This document shows positions 57,170-63,635 of a stretch of DNA of 63,635 nucleotides, piece after piece. The notes under the pieces were generated by a model. It worked only from the letters and a program-made list of their open reading frames with translations. It was not told the origin of the DNA and did not search any database. Source of the stretch: an uncultured Acidobacteriia bacterium (GTDB lineage: Bacteria > Acidobacteriota > Terriglobia > Bryobacterales > Bryobacteraceae); assembly GCA_903900705.1 (NCBI GenBank), contig CAIUOG010000077.1, forward strand, positions 1-63,635, written 5' to 3'. The position numbers were made by a program, and so were the translations under genes. Positions within the stretch are counted from its first letter, which is position 1, and the number at the start of each line of letters is the position of its first letter.

Positions 57170-58360
57170 ATGTACCCCTGTCAGAAATACTCGCGACGCC
57201 ACCTGCTGAAGACCGCGGCGGCCTCGGCTGCGTGGTTTGCCACGCCCGCCGCCGTTCGCGCGGCCGGCCCCGCGCCCGCCACGCCGGTCGCCGTTGCGAA
57301 GTGTGCCGACTACGGCCCGGAACTGGTGCCCACGCTGGATCGAATGTTCGATCAGCTGGGCGGCCTGGGGCGTCTGGTCAAAGGTAAGACCGTGGCGATG
57401 AAGATCAACCTGACCGGCGCGCCGTCGTACCGCGTCGGCTATCTGCCCTGTGAGGACACCCATTACACGCACCCCCGCGTGATCGGAGCGGTCTGCTACC
57501 TCATGTCCCGCGCCGGTGCGCGCCGCATCCGTCTGCTCGAAAGCCCGTGGGCCACCGCCGATTCGGTTGAAGAGTACATCCTGCAGGCCAACTGGGAGCC
57601 GCTCGACATTCTGAATTCCGCGCCCGGCGTTGAGTTCGAAAATACCAACTTCCTTGGCAATTCGAAAAAGTATTCCCGGCTGACGGTGCCCTACGGTGGC
57701 CTGATGTTTCCAGCCTTCGACCTGAACCATTCCTACGCCGATTGTGACGTTTTTGTCAGCCTGGCCAAGATGAAGGAGCATGCCACGGCCGGCATTACGC
57801 TCTCCATGAAGAACTGCTTCGGCATTACGCCGGCGACGATTTACGGCACAGGCGCCGGAATTGACGAACCCTCGGTGCTGCCGAAAGGCGGCCGCACCAT
57901 CGTTCACGCCGGAAACCGGCAGCCCTCCAAAAGCGCGCCCGGCGAACTGCATCCGGACTCGCCCCGCGAAGACACCTGGCGCGTGCCGCGCACGATTGTC
58001 GATCTCGTCTCGGCGCGACCCATTGATCTGGCCGTGGTGGAGGGTATCCGCACCATGACCGGCGGCGAGGGCCCCTGGATTCGTGAGCCGCTCACTGGGG
58101 TGCGGCCCGGCATCCTGGTGGCCGGTACGAACTGCGTCAATATTGACGCGGTTTGCATGGCCGCCATGGGCTTCGATCCCCTGGCGGACCGCGGCACGTT
58201 GCCGTTTGAGCAATGTGACAGCACGCTGCGCCTGGCCGAAGACGTCGGCCTGGGTACGCGCGATCTGCGGCGGATTGAGGTTCGCGGCACGCCAATCGAA
58301 GATGTAGTATTTGATTTCGCTTCGATTCGCCGCGCCCGGCGAGCGGCTTTGAAAGGGTGA
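57170..58360 (+). CDS. DUF362 domain-containing protein, Tat-exported
   Basis: A 396-residue protein with a twin-arginine signal (YSRRHLLKTAAASAAWFATP). The body is DUF362: KTVAMKINLTGAPSYRVGYL, SRAGARRIRLLESPWATADS, DCDVFVSLAKMKEHATAGIT, KNCFGITPATIYG, and CVNIDAVCMAAMGFDP. Many DUF362 proteins carry ferredoxin-like Fe-S clusters; here the four-cysteine cluster is missing, so it is the cluster-free type. Its role is unknown. The ATG is 7 bases after the previous stop, with GGAG farther back in the upstream gene, and the UxuA-like gene follows 17 bases later. Confidence 0.83.
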   Translation: MYPCQKYSRRHLLKTAAASAAWFATPAAVRAAGPAPATPVAVAKCADYGPELVPTLDRMFDQLGGLGRLVKGKTVAMKINLTGAPSYRVGYLPCEDTHYTHPRVIGAVCYLMSRAGARRIRLLESPWATADSVEEYILQANWEPLDILNSAPGVEFENTNFLGNSKKYSRLTVPYGGLMFPAFDLNHSYADCDVFVSLAKMKEHATAGITLSMKNCFGITPATIYGTGAGIDEPSVLPKGGRTIVHAGNRQPSKSAPGELHPDSPREDTWRVPRTIVDLVSARPIDLAVVEGIRTMTGGEGPWIREPLTGVRPGILVAGTNCVNIDAVCMAAMGFDPLADRGTLPFEQCDSTLRLAEDVGLGTRDLRRIEVRGTPIEDVVFDFASIRRARRAALKG

Positions 58361-58377
58361 TCCGGAAAGGGTGAAAG

Positions 58378-59466
58378 ATGAACACACACCGCAGAGATTT
58401 CGCAAAGCTGGCGCTGGGCGGCGCCGCCGCATTTCTGGCTTCAGAAGAAAAGTCCCGGGCCACGGTTCACAACAGCCAGCCTGGCATTAAACTCTGCGGC
58501 CAGGCATCGGCCAAACCGACGGACGAGGAACTGAAGTTCTGGCGTCAGATGGGCTGCGGTTACGTCAGTGTGGGTTCCACGCCGGATCTCCGCACTGCCG
58601 ATGGGTTTAAGCAGATCAAAAAGACCTACGCCGATGCAGGTATCACTGTGTGGAACATCGGCAATACCAGCGTCCACAACATGCCCGAGGTGACGCTGAA
58701 TCTGCCGGGGCGCGACAAGAAGATCGAGGAGTACAAACAATACCTGCGGAACCTGGGCGCGGCCGGGATTTACTACACCACCTATGCCCATATGGGCAAT
58801 GGCATCTGGAACAGCGGGCGCACGGAGATTCGCGGGACTTCCGCGCGGGAGTTCGATCTGAACAGCCCGAACAAGGTCGGTATCTGGGACGGCAAGGAAT
58901 TCCGCGAGCCGCTCTCCCACGGGCGGGTTTTCACTCAGGAAGAGATCTGGGAGAACTACACCTACTTCATCAGGCAGGTGGCTCCGGTCGCCGAAGAGGT
59001 GGGTGTGCGCATCGGGATTCATCCGGACGATCCGCCGGTCCCCGTGCTGGCAGGCGTGCCGCGCTGCATCTTCAGTAATTTTGATGGCTACCGCAAGGCC
59101 ATGCAGATCGCCGGCAGTCCCAATGTGGGCATCTGCCTGTGCTGCGGGACCTGGCTCGAGGGCGGCAAGGCTCTTACCGGGAAAGACCCGGAAGAGATGA
59201 TTCGCTATTTCGGTGCGGACAAGATCTGGAAGATCCACTTCCGCAACGTGAGCGCCCCGCTGCCCCATTTTGTGGAAACCTTCATGGATAACGGGTACTA
59301 CGACATGTACAAGATAATGAAGGCACTGCGCGACGTGAATTTCGACGGCATCGTGATTCTGGATCACTCACCGGGTTTAACCGGCGGTCGGTACGCGGAA
59401 CAGGCCTACGGCTTCGCGTACATGAGGGCTCTTTATAACCGCGCCAACGCGGAAGCCAAAGCCTGA
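58378..59466 (+). CDS. Mannonate-dehydratase-like TIM barrel protein, Tat signal
   Basis: A 362-residue protein with a twin-arginine-type signal (THRRDFAKLALGGAAAFLA). The barrel contains GVRIGIHPDDPPVPVLAGVP and RCIFSNFDGYRKAM, a strong UxuA signature, then NVGICLCCGTW, DKIWKIHFRNVS and GIVILDHSPG, with the metal-binding His/Cys/Asp pattern of mannonate dehydratase. UxuA normally works in the cytoplasm, removing water from D-mannonate; an exported version would be unusual, so the activity may differ. AAAGGG lies 6 bases upstream of the ATG. It ends four bases before the convergent guaA. Confidence 0.85.
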   Translation: MNTHRRDFAKLALGGAAAFLASEEKSRATVHNSQPGIKLCGQASAKPTDEELKFWRQMGCGYVSVGSTPDLRTADGFKQIKKTYADAGITVWNIGNTSVHNMPEVTLNLPGRDKKIEEYKQYLRNLGAAGIYYTTYAHMGNGIWNSGRTEIRGTSAREFDLNSPNKVGIWDGKEFREPLSHGRVFTQEEIWENYTYFIRQVAPVAEEVGVRIGIHPDDPPVPVLAGVPRCIFSNFDGYRKAMQIAGSPNVGICLCCGTWLEGGKALTGKDPEEMIRYFGADKIWKIHFRNVSAPLPHFVETFMDNGYYDMYKIMKALRDVNFDGIVILDHSPGLTGGRYAEQAYGFAYMRALYNRANAEAKA

Positions 59467-59470
59467 GGCG

Positions 59471-61237
59471 CTACTCCCACTCGATGGTGCCCGGAGGCTT
59501 GTGGGTGAGGTCGTAGTAGACCGCCGCGATCTCCGGGATGGCCATCAACCGCGCGGCCATGGCGTGCAGCAGGTCATCCGGCATGGTCACGGAATCCGCC
59601 GTCATGCCGTCCACGGACTGAATCGGCCGCAGCACAATGGAATCTCTGGATTCGCCCACACCAACGGGAATCAGAATCACGGGGAACTGCCAGACATCCT
59701 TGTCGAAGCCTGATTCGTGCGACATCTCGCGCACAATCGCGTCCGCCTCGCGCAGCAGTTCCAGCCTGCCGTGGGTCAGCGTGGTCGGGAAAACATGCTG
59801 CCGTTCGAGTGGTTCCCGCGATGCGACTCGCGCGATCACGCGGTTGACGCCCAGGCTGCGGTTCACAAGCTCCGTCGCTTCGTCCTGCAGACGGGACGCC
59901 TCGGACGGGAACGCGTCGATCGCGAGCACCGGCGCATAACTTCTGGAATCGCCCTGCACGCCGACGGATCGCACGGGTACCAGGTAGCCATCGGGGATTC
60001 TTGTAACTGGTTGATCGGCTTCCGCGCACAGGCATCGGATGGCGAGGCCTGGTCCGGGGAAGGGATGCCGGTCGAGCAGCGCGGGCGCGAGGCCCAGTTC
60101 GCGCCCGATGGTCCGGACTTCGTCTTTATAGAAGTCCGCGAGCGGCTCCACAATGTGGCCGGAGTCTATCAGTTTCTGAATGCCCGGCACGCGGTTGTGG
60201 TGCGTCTTGATGGTCGCGGCTTTGGCCGTTCCACCGGATTCAATCGTGTCCGGGTAGATGGTGCCCTGGCCCAGAATCCAGCGACCGCTCAGCAGGCCAA
60301 CCTGCTCGATGATGCGTTCCTGCACCTTCACGAACTGCTCGCCGATGATGTGGCGCTTCAGCTCCGGTTCGCGCACGCCTTCAAGCGCCGTGAGGAATTC
60401 CTCCTCGCAGTTTTCAATGCGAATCAGGCCGAAGCCCGCGAATGTCTCGCGGACAAATTGGGTCTCGCCGTCGCGCATCAGACCGGTATCCACATAAACG
60501 CCGCGGACCCGCTCGGAACCGAGCGCGTCCAGGCACAGCATGAACGCGACAGTGGAATCCACGCCGCCGGAGACGAAGAAGAAAACATTCCGGTCGCCCG
60601 CGCGTTCGCGGATCAGGTCTTCAATGAGGGAAATCCGCTGTCCGGCGTTCCAGTCCTTTGCGCACTGGCAGATATCGAACAGGAAATTGCCGAGGATCTT
60701 CATGCCCTCGGTGGTGTGAACCACTTCCGGGTGAAACTGCACGGCATAGAGCTTTCTTGCCGTATCTTCAATCGCGCCGGTATCGCAGGTGGACGTGGTC
60801 GCGATGATCCGGAAGCCCGGCGGCGGCGCAGCCACCTTGTCGCGGTGAGACATCCAGACCTGCTGATGATCGGTTACGCCGCGCAGCAGCTCGGAATCTC
60901 CGTCCGCGAGGTCGAGCAGTGCGAGACCAAATTCGCCCTTGTCGCCGGGACGCACGTCACCGCCCAGCAGATGCGCAATCAGCTGCTGGCCGTAGCAAAT
61001 GCCGAGCACGGGAATACCCGCCGTCAGGACGGCTTTTTCTACTGTGGGACTGGAATGGTCGTAAACGCTGCTGGGACCGCCCGAGATAATGATGCCCCGG
61101 GCATGCCGCAACTTTTCGAGGGGAGTCTCGCTCGGAAAGACTTCCGAGGAGACGCCCAGTTCCCTGATTTTTCGAGCGATGAGGTGACAGTACTGACCGC
61201 CCGTGTCAAGTACTGCGATCTGAGCGGGAGAAACTAC
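59471..61237 (-). CDS. guaA: GMP synthase (glutamine-hydrolysing), non-canonical start
   Basis: An about 588-codon GMP synthase converting XMP to GMP with glutamine and ATP. The GATase part has IAVLDTGGQYCHLIARKIRE, IISGGPSSVYD, the nucleophile in LGICYGQQLIAHLLGG and the pair QFHPEV. The ATP-pyrophosphatase loop is FVSGGVDSTVAF; the dimerisation domain ends in the canonical KPPGTIEWE. The frame is open through the N-terminal beta strand, but no ATG, GTG or TTG occurs from the upstream stop (61264-61262) down to TTG 61111, which is too late to keep the domain. Possible starts are GTA 61237 (overlapping the protease stop as GTAG), ATC 61219, or a -1 slip in the A run at 61242-61238. I mark the longest frame. 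Confidence 0.9.
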   Translation of the reverse strand, partial: VVSPAQIAVLDTGGQYCHLIARKIRELGVSSEVFPSETPLEKLRHARGIIISGGPSSVYDHSSPTVEKAVLTAGIPVLGICYGQQLIAHLLGGDVRPGDKGEFGLALLDLADGDSELLRGVTDHQQVWMSHRDKVAAPPPGFRIIATTSTCDTGAIEDTARKLYAVQFHPEVVHTTEGMKILGNFLFDICQCAKDWNAGQRISLIEDLIRERAGDRNVFFFVSGGVDSTVAFMLCLDALGSERVRGVYVDTGLMRDGETQFVRETFAGFGLIRIENCEEEFLTALEGVREPELKRHIIGEQFVKVQERIIEQVGLLSGRWILGQGTIYPDTIESGGTAKAATIKTHHNRVPGIQKLIDSGHIVEPLADFYKDEVRTIGRELGLAPALLDRHPFPGPGLAIRCLCAEADQPVTRIPDGYLVPVRSVGVQGDSRSYAPVLAIDAFPSEASRLQDEATELVNRSLGVNRVIARVASREPLERQHVFPTTLTHGRLELLREADAIVREMSHESGFDKDVWQFPVILIPVGVGESRDSIVLRPIQSVDGMTADSVTMPDDLLHAMAARLMAIPEIAAVYYDLTHKPPGTIEWE

Positions 61238-62823
61238 TTTTTCATCCTCTCCACGATGATTTTACGCGCGCTCGAAAGAAGTGCCTGCGCCTTCGGCATG
61301 GCGGAAACCGCGGCTTCCACCTCCGGGTCGGTCATCACTTCATATTTCGCGGCTTCATCAACGCTGAAGGCCGTTTTGTAGATTTCAGCCTGCAAACGGC
61401 GGCGGACCTTGTCATAGTCCCGGGTGAAGTCCGCTTCGGTAAACGTGACCTTCTTTTCGAGCAGCCATTCGTGGAACTGATCGATGTCTTTGGTGGTCAT
61501 CGTCCAGCCCAGCGGCAGCTTTTCCTTGTGGACTGCGAAAAAGTGCTTGGTGTAATCGGAGAACGCGAACTTCGAGAGCAGTTCGATCTCGAAAGGCGTG
61601 AGCTTTTCCGGGGTAAACTTTTCGTCGGGGGAGATGCCGCCGCCGCCGTACACGGTACGGCCGCCATCGGTCATCTTCACGTCCGCCGGGTTCCGCGTCG
61701 CGGTGTTGTTTCGGTAGTAGTAATCGAAGAACGAAACGTTGCTGTAATCGCGCTGGATCAGCCGGCCGCTCGGTGTGTAGTACTTTGCCGTGGTCAGAGT
61801 CAGGCCGGTGTTTTCAATCAGCGGGTAAACCGTCTGCACCAGACCCTTGCCGAAGGTGTTGTCTCCCAACACCCAGGCGCGATCATGATCCTGCAGCGCG
61901 CCGGAAACGATTTCAGCGGCGCTCGCGGAGTTACGGTTGACGATCACCACGATCGGGTAAGCCCGGCCATGGTTGCCGGTCCGCGCCTGATAAACGCGTT
62001 CCGCGGAACTGCGGCCCTTGTGAGAAACGATGACTTCACCTTTGGGAATCAGATGATCCACCACGGCAACGGCTTCCGTCAGAAGTCCACCGGGGTTGCT
62101 GCGAAGATCCAGCACCAGACCCTTCAGGTTGTCTTCGTCGAGAGCCTTCATGCCGTCTTCGAATTCCCGGCCGGTCGTCTCATTGAACTGTTCGATACGG
62201 ATGTAGCCGATGCCGGGCTTCAGGGCGAAGATCTCGGGCACGCTTTTCCGGCTGATTTCGTCGCGGATGATGTCGAAGATCACCGGCTTTTCCACGCCTT
62301 CGCGGGAAACCTTGATCTGTACGGCGGTACCTTTCGGTCCCTTCAGCAGGTCGGCGACTTTGGTGGAGTCGAGGCCTTCGGTGGCCTTGTCATTCACTTC
62401 GATGATGATGTCGCCTGGGCGGAGACCGGCTTTGTAGGCGGGTGAACCCACGAACGGGGCGATGACAATCGTCTTCCCGTTGCGGCCCTGCACCTGCATG
62501 CCGACGCCATAGTAATGGCCGCGCTGGTCTTCGCGGAGACCTTCGAAGTCCTTTGGATCAAAGAAGTTGGAGTGCGGGTCCAGCGTGCGGAGCATGCCCG
62601 GGATCGCACCTTTGTAAATCGCTTTATCCGCGCTGACCGCATCGGCGAAATTCTGTTCGACGGTTGAGTAGACCTTCGTGAAGGTCTGCATGCTCGTTTT
62701 GACGTCATCGTCAGACGAAGCTGCGGAGGCTACCTGAACTTTGGGTCCATAAACGCCGCCGACCAGCGCGCAGGCCAAAACCAGAAGTGGGGTAAAGATG
62801 AAAGACCGGCGATTGATTGCCAT
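61234..62823 (-). CDS. C-terminal processing peptidase, S41 family (CtpA-like)
   Basis: A 529-residue periplasmic protease. A signal sequence (MAINRRSFIFTPLLVLACAL) is followed by a helical region, a PDZ domain (HYYGVGMQVQGRNGKTIVIA, SPAYKAGLRPGDIIIEV) and the S41 catalytic fold. The Ser-Lys dyad is S301 (NSASAAEI) and K326 (TFGKGLVQ), 25 residues apart as in Prc. GYIRIEQFNETTGREF and VLDLRSNPGGLL are also typical. It trims C-termini of envelope proteins. Its stop codon overlaps the region in which guaA should start. TATACT lies about 28 bases upstream of the ATG (62856-62851). Confidence 0.92.
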   Translation of the reverse strand: MAINRRSFIFTPLLVLACALVGGVYGPKVQVASAASSDDDVKTSMQTFTKVYSTVEQNFADAVSADKAIYKGAIPGMLRTLDPHSNFFDPKDFEGLREDQRGHYYGVGMQVQGRNGKTIVIAPFVGSPAYKAGLRPGDIIIEVNDKATEGLDSTKVADLLKGPKGTAVQIKVSREGVEKPVIFDIIRDEISRKSVPEIFALKPGIGYIRIEQFNETTGREFEDGMKALDEDNLKGLVLDLRSNPGGLLTEAVAVVDHLIPKGEVIVSHKGRSSAERVYQARTGNHGRAYPIVVIVNRNSASAAEIVSGALQDHDRAWVLGDNTFGKGLVQTVYPLIENTGLTLTTAKYYTPSGRLIQRDYSNVSFFDYYYRNNTATRNPADVKMTDGGRTVYGGGGISPDEKFTPEKLTPFEIELLSKFAFSDYTKHFFAVHKEKLPLGWTMTTKDIDQFHEWLLEKKVTFTEADFTRDYDKVRRRLQAEIYKTAFSVDEAAKYEVMTDPEVEAAVSAMPKAQALLSSARKIIVERMKK

Positions 62824-62921
62824 GCCGCGTAGGACCGTCCTTATTTTGAGAGTATAACAATCGAGACGCGGACCGGACTCAATAGTTTCGATTCTGTTTG
62901 CGCCGGGGATGCGTTTTCGCC

Positions 62922-63422
62922 CTATTTCAGCAGCCGGTCCAGTATATGCCGGATGTTTGCGTCGGGGTCCTGAAACAGAATGTCGTCACCCGCATGCTGG
63001 CTGACAATCTGCCCGCGCTTGTTGACGAAAGCCACAATCGGGACGAAATAACCCTGATCCATCGGCTGTTTCAGCCAGCCCATGACCGTGTTTTCGTCGG
63101 AAATGCCGAGCGGAAACCCCTTTACATAGGAGTCCTTAAACTTCTGATAGCCCGCTTTTGCGCCGTTATCAAACACCGCGCCGATCACCTGCACGCCTTT
63201 CGGGCCATATTCCTGTTGGTACAGGCTCAGTTGCTGCGCGAAATGCTGGCAATGCGGGCAACCCGTCTGCATGAAGGCGACAATCACCACCTTGCCCTTG
63301 TAAGCGCTCAGGAGTTTCTTCGTGCCATCCGGCATCTGGAAAGTGAATTCCGGCGCCGGACGGGGCGAGGCCTGTCCGAATGCGGCCAGGGCAGCAAGAG
63401 CGAAAGAAAGCAGAAGCTTCAT
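62922..63422 (-). CDS. Exported thioredoxin-like/peroxiredoxin-type protein (TlpA-like)
   Basis: A 166-residue protein with a signal peptide (MKLLLSFALAALAAFGQASP). The thioredoxin fold follows the AhpC/TSA pattern: APEFTFQMPDGTKKLLSAYK, KVVIVAFMQTGCPHCQHFAQ with CPHC at 55-58, and the cis-proline region VPIVAFVNKRGQIVSQHAGD. It probably reduces disulfides or haem-lyase partners in the periplasm. TAATAT ends exactly 6 bases before the ATG, and the BON-domain gene stops 17 bases upstream. Confidence 0.88.
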   Translation of the reverse strand: MKLLLSFALAALAAFGQASPRPAPEFTFQMPDGTKKLLSAYKGKVVIVAFMQTGCPHCQHFAQQLSLYQQEYGPKGVQVIGAVFDNGAKAGYQKFKDSYVKGFPLGISDENTVMGWLKQPMDQGYFVPIVAFVNKRGQIVSQHAGDDILFQDPDANIRHILDRLLK

Positions 63423-63428
63423 CGCTTC

Positions 63429-63434
63429 ATATTA
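63429..63434 (-). promoter_or_regulatory. Putative -10 element 6 bases before the thioredoxin-like ATG
   Basis: TAATAT, then GAAGCG, then ATG. No Shine-Dalgarno sequence is present at normal distance. Confidence 0.45.
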
Positions 63435-63439
63435 CTGCC

Positions 63440-63635
63440 CTACTGTTTGGCGGCCACAACCTTCGCCCGTACGGGAGGCCCCGCGGCGCCCGTACGGTAC
63501 TGCGCCAGTCGCGCCGCGGCCTTCGCCTTGGCTTCGTCGGAAATCTGAATCTGATTCTGCACCGCGACGGCGCCGCCCAGCTTTGCCAGTCGCGTCGCAA
63601 CTCCTTTGTGCTGAATGACATTGGTCTTGCCTTCG
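63440..63635 (-). CDS. BON-domain protein, partial (5' end outside window)
   Basis: The last 64 codons of a gene entering from the right edge. The visible chain contains TNVIQHKGVATRLAKLGGAV and VQNQIQISDEAKAKAA, the end of a BON (bacterial OsmY and nodulation) domain, followed by an alanine- and arginine-rich tail ending VVAAKQ. BON domains bind phospholipids and occur in periplasmic or outer-membrane-stabilising proteins. The N-terminus and any signal peptide are missing. Confidence 0.72.
   Translation of the reverse strand, partial: EGKTNVIQHKGVATRLAKLGGAVAVQNQIQISDEAKAKAAARLAQYRTGAAGPPVRAKVVAAKQ

Noticed and set aside
61234-61245. A protease-GuaA fusion made by frameshifting
   Set aside because: The protease is periplasmic and GuaA cytoplasmic, so a fused product makes no sense. 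A -1 slip is considered only for a new start at ATG 61245, not for a fusion.
59717-61381. Long plus-strand frame opposite guaA
   Set aside because: guaA motifs (GATase cysteine, PP-loop, GTIEWE end) are unambiguous on the minus strand.

Overview
The window looks like chromosomal DNA of an Acidobacteriota bacterium close to the Solibacter/Bryobacter group (order Bryobacterales). The evidence is the set of lineage-typical families: a Solibacter C-terminal repeat protein of the TIGR03437 type (10872-12725), two VWFA-related acidobacterial proteins in tandem (39025-42668), a DUF1592-type secreted cytochrome paired with a DUF1552 protein (12805-16565), a permease/M1-peptidase fusion (42665-46321), and many Tat- or Sec-exported hydrolases. 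Base composition is GC-rich throughout. I saw no insertion sequence, prophage, CRISPR array, tRNA or rRNA, so this is core chromosome with lineage-specific genes between.

Layout. 1-1836: a polysaccharide deacetylase (cut by the window edge) diverges from a glycosyltransferase. 1898-7615: a complete tripartite RND efflux operon (TolC-type channel, lipoprotein adaptor, inner-membrane pump). 7674-10801 (minus): an ABC-2 ATPase followed by a permease fused in frame to an amidohydrolase. 10872-16565: the TIGR03437 protein and the DUF1592/DUF1552 pair; 16588-17484: a sugar-phosphate-isomerase-like protein. 17514-28750: the ribosomal protein and RNA polymerase block rplA-rplJ-rplL-rpoB-rpoC with promoters, leaders, an attenuator and a strong terminator. 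28705-30566: an orphan antitoxin-like ORF and an acyl-CoA carboxylase beta subunit. 30572-33068 (minus): a MarR-controlled operon with a perfect 26-bp operator and an exported amidase. 33072-36619: a divergent alpha-L-fucosidase and alpha/beta hydrolase. 36627-38951 (minus): an OlsF-like two-domain acyltransferase and a thioesterase. 39025-47223: two VWA proteins, then an ABC ATPase with the permease/M1 peptidase. 47287-52897: Gfo/Idh oxidoreductase, D-aminoacylase, amidase and amidohydrolase. 52964-55818: a TPR-HTH protein facing a YHYH protein. 55942-59466: an unknown protein, a DUF362 protein and a UxuA-like protein, the last two with Tat signals. 59471-63635 (minus): guaA, a C-terminal processing protease, a thioredoxin-like protein and a BON-domain protein.

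Themes. Two ABC exporters in the window have their permease chain fused to a hydrolase. In the amidohydrolase fusion the join falls exactly at what looks like an ancestral gene boundary, with a Shine-Dalgarno sequence and start codon still in place. Many monocistronic genes lack a Shine-Dalgarno sequence and instead have a -10-like hexamer exactly 6 (or 8) bases before the start codon, which predicts leaderless mRNAs. RpoB has an eight-cysteine insertion near its N-terminus. guaA has its full N-terminal coding sequence but no ATG, GTG or TTG to start it. rplA is not preceded by rplK and has its own promoter and structured leader.
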